From positions 1-46,162 of the forward strand of contig VRUD01000030.1 of the NCBI GenBank assembly GCA_019456305.1: DNA of 46,162 nucleotides, given 5' to 3'. Made by a program: the position numbers and the translations under genes. Positions 17,381 through 24,964 of this stretch are shown piece by piece (the stretch's first letter is position 1; each line of letters opens with the position of its first letter). The notes under the pieces are model-generated. The model was not told where the DNA came from. It saw nothing but the letters and a program-made list of their open reading frames with translations, and did not search any database. This DNA is from Cytophagales bacterium. Lineage in GTDB: Bacteria; Bacteroidota; Bacteroidia; Cytophagales; VRUD01.

Positions 17381-17704
17381 CTAAACAGTTACCTCCTGTT
17401 TTTTCTTTACTACAATTTTCTTCTTGTATTGCTTTTTAGCTTTCATTGGAGTAATTATTATATCTTCATCCAATACGGCCTCAATCTTAGCAATAGTTTT
17501 TAGAGTAATATTATGCTCCCCGGATAACCATTTGCTGATCTCTGATTCATTTTTCCATAGGGCCTTAGCAAGGTCCTTTTGAGTCATACCTTTACGCTCT
17601 GTTATTTCATAGATTTGATCTATTATATCAAGTGATTTAGTCACAAAGATTTTCGATTCTTTGCTAGTTCTTTTAATTATTTTATCGAAGAATTTACTTG
17701 GCAT
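17381..17704 (-). CDS. XRE-family HTH protein
   Basis: A 107-residue protein (MPSKFFDKI start preferred to the TTG-type start 15 codons earlier). Residues about 30-80 form an HTH: ERKGMTQKDLAKALWKNESEISKWLSGEHNITLKTIAKIEAVLDED. The C-terminal 25 residues are strongly basic (KAKKQYKKKIVVKKK). It could be a stand-alone regulator or the antitoxin of a lost RelE/HigB toxin. It lies 28 bases upstream of paaZ in the same direction, so it might regulate paaZ. Confidence 0.75.
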   Translation of the reverse strand: MPSKFFDKIIKRTSKESKIFVTKSLDIIDQIYEITERKGMTQKDLAKALWKNESEISKWLSGEHNITLKTIAKIEAVLDEDIIITPMKAKKQYKKKIVVKKKQEVTV

Positions 17705-17806
17705 TTTTTTATATTTAACTATTTTATTAAAAATATAATTCCAATTCACCTTCTAGAGATGATGAATTCCTATTAATTCTTATTAGACCTTCTGCAATAC
17801 AATTAT

Positions 17807-18349
17807 TCACTTATTTAAAAACATTTGTTTCAACCGTTCCAATGCCTCTGCCCAATAAGCCTTCATTTTCTCTGCTCCTTTCGCATCAGGCAGTTTCGTA
17901 TGTTGCACGACCACCTGGCTTTTATCCTGGCCTTTGTCGTAAAAGTTCACATTTAAGCTTTTTTGACCATCGGTCCAGGTGATGCGCATGGATACTTCCG
18001 GAGTGGCTTTATGAATGGTAATGGGCGTATCCGGCTGCCAATTATTCCTGGCTCTTTCATCTTCAAAGGCATTATATAGTTCAGCTAACGAAACGTCAAT
18101 AGTTTTGCTCACACTGATCTCATACCCTTCGGGTTTCTGGTGTAATGCACGCATTCCTCTTTCCTGTTCGTAAGTTACCGTTACCATTTGCTGCCACCAT
18201 GGCTTAACCTGGTATGCCTTACCAATATAGGTAACAATTTCCTTGTGGTTCATCTTGGCAGCGCCTGCCGCATCCAGTATTTTAAACCATTCATCCCAGG
18301 CTTTTCCTGTGCTTGCCAGGACTTTTTCATCGCTTATTTTTTGGGACAT
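17807..18349 (-). CDS. DUF4287-like / SRPBCC (AHSA1) protein
   Basis: A 180-residue protein. The first part (DEKVLASTGKAWDEWFKILDAAGAAKMNHKEIVTYIG...WWQQMVTVTYEQERG) is DUF4287-like. The second (SVSKTIDVSLAELYNAFEDERARNNW...SMRITWTDGQKSLNVNFYDKGQDKSQVVVQHTKLPDAKGAEKMKAYWAEALERL) is a SRPBCC helix-grip fold like AHSA1, which binds hydrophobic ligands or Hsp90. The start MSQKISDEK at 18349 is preferred to an in-frame upstream codon at 18400. Its role is unknown. Confidence 0.78.
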   Translation of the reverse strand: MSQKISDEKVLASTGKAWDEWFKILDAAGAAKMNHKEIVTYIGKAYQVKPWWQQMVTVTYEQERGMRALHQKPEGYEISVSKTIDVSLAELYNAFEDERARNNWQPDTPITIHKATPEVSMRITWTDGQKSLNVNFYDKGQDKSQVVVQHTKLPDAKGAEKMKAYWAEALERLKQMFLNK

Positions 18350-18523
18350 AATGATGAGTTGTTTGATGATTGACAGGCAAAAATAGATAAAACCTGCCAC
18401 AAAGACACGAAGAAACTAAGTTTTACAAAATATTTTAGACGCGAATTACACGCCTGCGTGCCGAAACTTGTGTCAGCCCGTACTATGGCGTGCAGGCACG
18501 AATTTCACTAATTATATTTAGTT

Positions 18524-20113
18524 TTATGTTTTTCGACCTGGCCTTATCTTTTGCCACAAAACGGCCCAGGCATCTGTCTGAAACAACCTTGAATCATTTT
18601 TTGCCTGCCGTAAAAAAAACAAACCGATGGGTAATAATATAAAATCTGCTGCCCACATTCCGTAAGGAATTAAAATAATTCCCTCTTTAGCCCACTTCTC
18701 TCCAATGATAGAGAGCACGTAAAAAATCATAAAAAACATAATTGAAATTATCGCAGGTACGCCCAAACCTCCCTTTTTAATGATAGCGCCCAGCGGTGCC
18801 CCGATCAGAAAAAATATTATACAGGCAACAGATTGAGTATATTTTCGCCACTTTTCAATTTCAAAATAATTTGCATCCCTGTCAATGTTTTTTAGCCTTT
18901 GCCTGTTAGCTTTTATATAGCTTTTAACGCCTCTTGCCTGGTTTGTCGCTTTTTTGAGGATATGCGGGTTCTCCCGTGTACCAGGGACAGGTTGTTCCGG
19001 GTGCCCGGAACGTGATGCGTCTGTGGATGTTTTATTTAGAGCAGCTTTTAGTTTTGAAGATTGGTGGAATCTTCCAGCCACCTGGCGGCCAGGACGGCTA
19101 AATGTATCAGAGGGAGTAAAACCCGTTTGATATTTACCTGCCTGGCGATCTCTAAATCTTCGATCAGTACTTTTAATTTTTATATATGTACTCTCATTTT
19201 TAGCGCTATCTAACGGGGAAAATAAATAATGATAATAAGCAGCAATATTTTTTGATAGCTTAGTCTCCAATTTGTCATATTCACGCCTTGATGAATCAAC
19301 ATATGTATTCAATTCACTTATATTATTCATCATTCTATTACCCTTAAACAGCTCTTCTTTTGTGCGCTCAAGGTCAAACGATGCAAGGCTGAATATCAAC
19401 TTACTCTGCCTGAATTGGTTTCTAACAAATTGCTGTGGTTGTGCAACATTCTGTTCATGAATCTCATTAAAGCTTTTACCATTGAAAAGTTCAAGCACCA
19501 GGTACCTGTCATTGTAAATGGTATATGTGTAACCCGAATCGGCTAATATTACATTAGTGTTACCTCTGCCGCTGGTATGATCATATATCATTACACCTTT
19601 CAGTGCATTACCCCCTGGAAACTTTTTACTAACTTTTATACTATAGCCCGGCAAACCGTTATAAAAAGCGCCCTCCTTAAAATTCAATGTGGGCTTCTTC
19701 TGTCTGATGTCGAATAACAAACTATAAGCTTTAAGATTTGCTTTGGGTACGATATAGTCATTAAAATAGAATATTCCGAATGTTAATATTAACACAACTA
19801 TAAAAATCGGAAACAGCGCCCTGATCAATGATATGCCAGCGCCTTTTATTGCTGTTAATTCATTATGTTCAGCTAAATTGCCAAAGGTCATTAAAGTTGA
19901 TAACAAGATGGCTAAAGGTAGGGCGACAGGGGTCATATTCAGACTAAAATAAAAAAGGAGCTCGGCAAAAACTGTAAATCCCAGGTCCTTGCCCACAAAG
20001 TCTTCTATATATTTTAACATATATTGAATTAGTAAAATAAATACTACTACAACAAATGTTATAGAAAAGGGTCCAATGAATGCCCTTAGAACAAGCTTAT
20101 CTATCTTTTTCAT
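18524..20113 (-). CDS. LptF/LptG-family permease (YjgP/YjgQ)
   Basis: Part of the LptB2FG transporter that extracts lipopolysaccharide from the inner membrane. The N-terminal transmembrane domain (residues 10-130, MKKIDKLVLRAFIGPFSITFVVVVF, LLSTLMTFGNLAEHNELTAIKGAGIS) and C-terminal domain (about 420-515, VACIIFFLIGAPLGAIIKKGGLGVPAIIS) match the family. At 529 residues it is longer than the usual. The extra stretch, about residues 300-390, is repeat-derived: CACCTGGCGGCCAGG near 19080 and GTTCCGGGTGCCCGGAAC at 18994-19011. It falls in the periplasmic jelly-roll region. The ATG at 20113 is preferred to a TTG at 20119. Confidence 0.9.
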   Translation of the reverse strand: MKKIDKLVLRAFIGPFSITFVVVVFILLIQYMLKYIEDFVGKDLGFTVFAELLFYFSLNMTPVALPLAILLSTLMTFGNLAEHNELTAIKGAGISLIRALFPIFIVVLILTFGIFYFNDYIVPKANLKAYSLLFDIRQKKPTLNFKEGAFYNGLPGYSIKVSKKFPGGNALKGVMIYDHTSGRGNTNVILADSGYTYTIYNDRYLVLELFNGKSFNEIHEQNVAQPQQFVRNQFRQSKLIFSLASFDLERTKEELFKGNRMMNNISELNTYVDSSRREYDKLETKLSKNIAAYYHYLFSPLDSAKNESTYIKIKSTDRRFRDRQAGKYQTGFTPSDTFSRPGRQVAGRFHQSSKLKAALNKTSTDASRSGHPEQPVPGTRENPHILKKATNQARGVKSYIKANRQRLKNIDRDANYFEIEKWRKYTQSVACIIFFLIGAPLGAIIKKGGLGVPAIISIMFFMIFYVLSIIGEKWAKEGIILIPYGMWAADFILLPIGLFFLRQAKNDSRLFQTDAWAVLWQKIRPGRKT

Positions 20114-20172
20114 TAGCAATTGTACAAAGATATGAAATTTTATATGTAATTTTGAGTGGATTAAATCAGATA

Positions 20173-21252
20173 ATGAGTAAAAATAAAATCAATGTTGCTG
20201 TCCTCATGGGCGGAACCTCCACCGAACATGAAATATCCCTTCTTACTGGCGCTACCATCATTAATGCCCTTAATAAAGATAAATACAACATTTATTCCAT
20301 AAAAATAGAAAAAAACGGGATATGGTTGTTACCCAATGGTTACCTAAACGAAAACCCGAAATCCCACCCTGCGGGTGACCCCGCCAACTGGCGGGGCAAA
20401 ATCCGAAATCCAAAATCTGAAATTAAAGAGCTTGATGCTGGTTTAGCATTAAATACTATTAAAAAAGAAAACATGGATGTGGTATTTATTGCTCTTCATG
20501 GAAAACATGGTGAAGATGGCACTATCCAGGGATTATTGGAATTGGCAGGAATTCCCTATACAGGTTCAGGTGTGATGGCAAGTGCATTGGCTATGAATAA
20601 GGTGAAATCCATGGAAATATTTCAATTTCATGGGCTTAAAGTACCCCCCTATATTGTATTTGATAAGATCCGATCCCAGAATAACCTGGTTGAAATAATC
20701 AATGAGATAAAAACAAAATTTAGCTTTCCTTGTGTTTTAAAACCAACAGATGGCGGATCAAGTGCCGGAGTTTATATTTTAAAAAGCGAAAAGGAAATTA
20801 AACAGGCAGTACGTAAAGCATTTGAAGTCACAAATAAACTTATGTTTCAGCAATACATCAAAGGCGATGAAGTAACCTGTGCAGTACTTGATACCGGCAA
20901 AGCGCCTATTGCACTACCCCCAACACAAATAATACCTAAAACAAGCGATTTTTTTGACTATAAAGCAAAATACACACCGGGAGCCTCCGAAGAAATAACT
21001 CCTGCAAAGTTTCCTCAAAAGACCCTTGAAAAAATACAAGAGATATCCTTGAAAGCACATAAGATCCTGGAATGTTCGGGTTTGTCGAGAGCAGATATGA
21101 TCGTGAGTGATGACGACATATACATTCTGGAAACCAACACTATTCCGGGAATGACCCAAACAAGTCTTTATCCGCAGGCAGCATCTAAGATCGGTTTAAG
21201 CTTTGAGGTATTGTTGGATAAGATAATAGAACGTGCTTTGAAGAAGTTGTAA
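20173..21252 (+). CDS. ddl: D-alanine--D-alanine ligase
   Basis: Ddl joins two D-alanines for peptidoglycan using ATP (ATP-grasp fold, cytosol). The motifs are VAVLMGGTSTEHEISLLTG (residues 8-26), ALHGKHGEDGTIQGLLEL, PCVLKPTDGGSSAGVYI and LETNTIPGMTQTSLYPQAA (C-terminal metal and substrate site). The frame opens at 20080, but the ATG at 20173 fits the family N-terminus. The 359 residues include an in-frame insert (NPKSHPAGDPANWRGKIRNP) encoded by two hairpins at 20365-20377 and 20379-20396 followed by CGAAATC-type heptamers. The gene is divergent from the LptF/LptG permease gene. Confidence 0.94.
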   Translation: MSKNKINVAVLMGGTSTEHEISLLTGATIINALNKDKYNIYSIKIEKNGIWLLPNGYLNENPKSHPAGDPANWRGKIRNPKSEIKELDAGLALNTIKKENMDVVFIALHGKHGEDGTIQGLLELAGIPYTGSGVMASALAMNKVKSMEIFQFHGLKVPPYIVFDKIRSQNNLVEIINEIKTKFSFPCVLKPTDGGSSAGVYILKSEKEIKQAVRKAFEVTNKLMFQQYIKGDEVTCAVLDTGKAPIALPPTQIIPKTSDFFDYKAKYTPGASEEITPAKFPQKTLEKIQEISLKAHKILECSGLSRADMIVSDDDIYILETNTIPGMTQTSLYPQAASKIGLSFEVLLDKIIERALKKL

Positions 21253-21271
21253 CGCAACAGAAGAAATTGGC

Positions 21272-21358
21272 AGTTGGCAGTAGGCAGTAGGCAATATTGC
21301 CTACCTATTGCCTACCTATTTGCCTATTGCCAACTGCCTACTGCCAACTGCAAACTGC
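21272..21358 (+). repeat. Heptamer hairpin after ddl
   Basis: Units of the GGCAGTT/GGCAGTA type are followed by an inverted, longer run of TTGCCTA and ACTGCCA units, giving a strong stem just after the ddl stop codon. Confidence 0.85.
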
Positions 21359-21381
21359 TTTCGTGGGTTTTTCAAAGCCTC

Positions 21382-22824
21382 CTACAACTTCACACACACA
21401 TTCTTTGCCTCGGTAAAAAATTTCAAAGCCTCAAAGCCCCCTTCACGCCCAACTCCCGAATTTTTCATCCCACCAAATGGCGTGCGCAGGTCTCTCAGCA
21501 GCCAGCAGTTGATCCAGATGATACCATTATTTAGCCGGTGTGCAACATTATGCGCTTTGGTTAGATTTTCTGTCCAGATGGTGGCAGACAGGCCATATTG
21601 AGTGCTGTTGGCATAAGTCAAAACTTCTTCCTCTGTATCAAATGGAATAAGCGTTACTACAGGGCCAAATATTTCTTCCTGGTTGGTACGGCATTTATAG
21701 TCTAATCCTTCGATAACTGTGGGGGCAACAAAGTAGCCGTTTTTACAAGGCCCGTTCAATTTAACCTGACTGCCTCCTGTTAGTATTTTTCCACCTTCTT
21801 CTTTGGCCAGGTCAATATAATACAATATTTTATTCATATGTTGTTTTGAAACAACCGCACCGATCTTACAGCTTTCTTCTTTTGGGTTTCCCACTTTCAG
21901 TTTTTTTGTTTGTTCTATAAAAGCATCTTTAAATTTTTCGTAAATGGACTTTTCTATGAACATTCTCGATCCGCATAAGCAAATTTCACCCTGGTTTGAA
22001 AATGATGAACGTATAGAGGTGCTTAATGCTTTTTCAAAATCACAATCTGCAAAAATGATGTTTGGATTTTTACCCCCCAGTTCAAGTGACAATTTCTTGA
22101 ACATCGGTGCAGCTACACGGGCAATGGTTTCACCTGTTTTGGTACCGCCTGTAAACGAGATCACAGGAATATCTGGATGTGATATAATAGCATTGCCTGC
22201 TTTATTACCATTACCATGAATTATATTTAAAACTCCTGGCGGCATTCCGGCTTCAATACATAATTCAGATAGCATCGAGGCAGTCACAGGTGTGAGCTCT
22301 GAAGGTTTGCCTATCACACAATTGCCGGCAGCAAGTGCCGGAGCAATTTTCCAGGTAAACAGGTAGAGCGGTAAATTCCAGGGAGAAATACATCCTGCTA
22401 TGCCTATTGGATGATGCATCGTATAGTTGATGGCTGTCTCTTCCATGTAATGAGCGTCAGAAGAGTCATGCAGAATGGCTGTAGCAAAAAAACGGAAATT
22501 ACTTGCTGCCCTGGGTATATCAACAACTTTGGCTAATTTCACCGGCTTGCCGTTATCCATGCTTTCTGCCTCCGCCAGCTTTTGGAGATCTCTCTTAATC
22601 AGGCCGGCTATTTTTAGTAAGATACCAGACCGCTTTTCCGCACTCATTATGGACCATTGTGGAAATGCTTTTTTTGCAGCTTCCACAGCTAATGCTACAT
22701 CTTTTTCATCTGAATCAGGAATTAGCGAATATACTTCCCCCGTTGCAGGGTTATAATTGTCTATATACTTGCCCGATTTTGGTTCAATTAATTCTCCGTT
22801 AATGTAGTTTTTTAGTTTTTGCAT
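21382..22824 (-). CDS. Aldehyde dehydrogenase, probable 2-aminomuconate-6-semialdehyde dehydrogenase
   Basis: A 480-residue NAD-dependent aldehyde dehydrogenase. It has ISPWNLPLYLFTWKIAPALAAGNCVIGKPSE (cofactor site), FTGGTKTGETI, LELGGKNPNIIF with the catalytic Glu, and GEICLCGSR with the catalytic Cys. These are close to 2-hydroxymuconate and 2-aminomuconate semialdehyde dehydrogenases. The presence nearby of 3-hydroxyanthranilate dioxygenase, ACMS decarboxylase and kynureninase supports the aminomuconate assignment; the substrate is inferred. The start at MQKLKNYINGE (22824) is preferred to an upstream codon at 22839. It is divergent from the nitronate monooxygenase gene. Confidence 0.85.
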   Translation of the reverse strand: MQKLKNYINGELIEPKSGKYIDNYNPATGEVYSLIPDSDEKDVALAVEAAKKAFPQWSIMSAEKRSGILLKIAGLIKRDLQKLAEAESMDNGKPVKLAKVVDIPRAASNFRFFATAILHDSSDAHYMEETAINYTMHHPIGIAGCISPWNLPLYLFTWKIAPALAAGNCVIGKPSELTPVTASMLSELCIEAGMPPGVLNIIHGNGNKAGNAIISHPDIPVISFTGGTKTGETIARVAAPMFKKLSLELGGKNPNIIFADCDFEKALSTSIRSSFSNQGEICLCGSRMFIEKSIYEKFKDAFIEQTKKLKVGNPKEESCKIGAVVSKQHMNKILYYIDLAKEEGGKILTGGSQVKLNGPCKNGYFVAPTVIEGLDYKCRTNQEEIFGPVVTLIPFDTEEEVLTYANSTQYGLSATIWTENLTKAHNVAHRLNNGIIWINCWLLRDLRTPFGGMKNSGVGREGGFEALKFFTEAKNVCVKL

Positions 22825-22920
22825 TTCTAAAATTTTCATAAAAGTACAAATTTTGTACCGGATTTTTGATTTAAACTATTAAATTTGCATGGGTATTTTT
22901 TTATATAAAAATACACATTT

Positions 22921-23937
22921 ATGAAAACCCCGGAAAAACCCCAACCAATCCATACCCCCTTCAGCAATCACTTTGACATCAAATACCCCATCATTTGTGC
23001 CCCAATGTTTTTGGTAAGTTCTGTGGAGATGGTAGTAAAAGCGTCCAATGCAGGCGGACTTGGTACTTTCCCGGCTTTTAATTACAGGCCCATTGAAAAT
23101 TACAGAAAAGCCATAAGGGAGATCAAACAACAGACAAAGCACCCTTTTGGCGTCAATATAATTGTCCAGAAGACAAACAAGTTCCAAAAAGAACAATTAG
23201 AGATTGCCCTGGATGAAAAAGTGCCATTGATCATCAGTTCTCTCGGCAACCCCAAAGAAGTCATACGCCTGGCACACGAGGTTGGTACCAAAGTGTATTG
23301 TGATATTGTAAACATAGAGCACGCAAAAAAAGTGATTGGTCTCGGAGCTGACGGACTTATTGCCGTGGGCAGCGGGGCTGGTGGGCATGCCGGGGATATT
23401 TCGATCTTCGCACTTATTCCTTCTTTGAAAAAAATGTGCCAGGTGGAAACTCCTGACACCACCATACCCATTATTGCAGCAGGAAGCATTGTAGACGGGA
23501 TAGGTATGTTGGCAGCTTTGAGCCTTGGAGCATCAGCTATTTATATGGGAACACGTTTTATTGCTTCAAAGGAAAGCGAAGCGCCTGATGAATACAAAAA
23601 TGCGATCCTCAATGCAATTTCTGAAGACATCGTGAACACCGATAAAGTAGATGGTTTCCCTGGAAATTTTATCAAAAGCCCCAGGCTTGAAAGGCTGGGT
23701 ATCGAGCCTGGCATTGTTGAATTTGCAGCAAAGAAGCATCCCAAATTGAAACGCTGGATAGCCATGTCACGGGCAGCGAGCATCCTGTTTAAATCTAATG
23801 ATAAGATGAAAACATCGTATAATACGATTTTTTCGGCAGGCCATGGTGTTGGTTTGATCGAAAAGATAGAATCTATTGAAGATATTATTACTAACACGGT
23901 TATTCAGTATCACCAGCTTAAAGAACAACTGCCATAA
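22921..23937 (+). CDS. Nitronate monooxygenase (2-nitropropane dioxygenase family)
   Basis: A 338-residue FMN-dependent TIM-barrel enzyme. It has YPIICAPMFLVSSVEMVVKASNAGGLGTFPA, the FMN and catalytic motif LIAVGSGAGGHAGDIS (the His in GHAG is the family catalytic base) and SLGASAIYMGTRFIASKES. Members oxidise nitronates; others act as enoyl reductases. The segment MCQVETPDTT (about residues 179-188) is not homologous to the family and is encoded by a degenerate palindrome at 23435-23463 that also occurs in the neighbouring SDR gene. Confidence 0.85.
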   Translation: MKTPEKPQPIHTPFSNHFDIKYPIICAPMFLVSSVEMVVKASNAGGLGTFPAFNYRPIENYRKAIREIKQQTKHPFGVNIIVQKTNKFQKEQLEIALDEKVPLIISSLGNPKEVIRLAHEVGTKVYCDIVNIEHAKKVIGLGADGLIAVGSGAGGHAGDISIFALIPSLKKMCQVETPDTTIPIIAAGSIVDGIGMLAALSLGASAIYMGTRFIASKESEAPDEYKNAILNAISEDIVNTDKVDGFPGNFIKSPRLERLGIEPGIVEFAAKKHPKLKRWIAMSRAASILFKSNDKMKTSYNTIFSAGHGVGLIEKIESIEDIITNTVIQYHQLKEQLP

Positions 23938-23996
23938 TTAACTGACGTACTGGTACGAATTACGAAGTACAAATGAAGAAGTTAGAATTCGCAGGA

Positions 23997-24066
23997 ATAT
24001 TCGTCATTCGTCATTCGTAATTCGTCATTCGTCATTTGTCATTCGTCATTCGTCATTCGTCATTAA
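23997..24066 (+). repeat. CGTCATT heptamer array
   Basis: About nine 7-bp units of CGTCATT, CGTAATT or TGTCATT run in tandem in the spacer between the convergent nitronate monooxygenase and SDR genes. The same unit occurs next to waaA and inside the propeller gene. Confidence 0.88.
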
Positions 24067-24118
24067 GCCATTAATCATTCGTAATTCGCCATGCTCTATG
24101 CGCCCTGCACCATGCGCT

Positions 24119-24931
24119 TTACAGGCATCCCAACCTTCCCCCATCCACTGGCAGGTTAATACCGTTGATATAACTTGCAGCCGGACTGGCTAAGAAAGCT
24201 GCGGCTGCAGCTATTTCCTCAGGTTTTGCCAGGCGCAAGGCAGGAATTGATGAGATCATGTCTTTTTTAATTTCATCAACAGCTTTTCCAAGTTTTTTTG
24301 CTTTGTTTTTAATAAGTGATTCTAAACGTACAGTATCTGTATAACCCGGCAATATATTATTGACGGTAATACCAAACGGGCCAAGTTCTGCTGATAATGT
24401 TTTAGCCCAGCTTGCAACTGCACCGCGTATGGTATTTGAAACTCCTAATCCGGGAATTGGCTGTTTTACCGAAGTTGAAATAATATTGATGATCCTGCCG
24501 TATCCAGCTTTTTTCATCAGGGGCACAACAGCCTGCACTAAAATCTGATTGCAGATAAGATGATTTGAAAAGCCTTGCATAAATTCTTCTGATTGAGCCT
24601 CTAAGATAGCGCCTGCCTTTGGCCCTCCCGTGTTGTTTACCAGGATATGTATGGTTGCTGTTGAAGTAGTGTCAGGTGTTTCCACCTGACACACATATCC
24701 ATTTATTTTGGTTCTTAGCTCATCCGGTTTATTGAAATCCACACAGATAATTTCATGTTTCTGACCGGCATTGGTATCTAATTCTGAGCGCACTGATCCT
24801 AATTTTTTTTCATCTCTTGCCACTAATATTATTTCCGCTCCCAAAGAAGCTAATTCCAATGCTACAGCTTTCCCGATTCCTTGGGTGCTGCCGCATACGA
24901 TGGCTTTTTTATTTTTAAGATTTATATCCAT
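24119..24931 (-). CDS. Atypical short-chain dehydrogenase/reductase
   Basis: A 270-residue Rossmann-fold SDR. The cofactor motif CGSTQGIGKAVA (residues 13-24) and NNTGG (about 101-105) are present, as is the C-terminal INGINLPVDGGRLGCL. The catalytic YxxxK is missing: the aligned position reads GVSNTIRGAV, so the tyrosine and lysine are replaced. Related Bacteroidota/proteobacterial SDRs carry the same change. CQVETPDTTS at about residues 84-93 is encoded by a perfect palindrome (24670-24691) and is foreign to the fold. Such SDRs often sit in kynurenine clusters; the reaction is unknown. Confidence 0.8.
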   Translation of the reverse strand: MDINLKNKKAIVCGSTQGIGKAVALELASLGAEIILVARDEKKLGSVRSELDTNAGQKHEIICVDFNKPDELRTKINGYVCQVETPDTTSTATIHILVNNTGGPKAGAILEAQSEEFMQGFSNHLICNQILVQAVVPLMKKAGYGRIINIISTSVKQPIPGLGVSNTIRGAVASWAKTLSAELGPFGITVNNILPGYTDTVRLESLIKNKAKKLGKAVDEIKKDMISSIPALRLAKPEEIAAAAAFLASPAASYINGINLPVDGGRLGCL

Positions 24932-24964
24932 ACTAATAAAAAATGCTAAAGTACTATTCGTATG

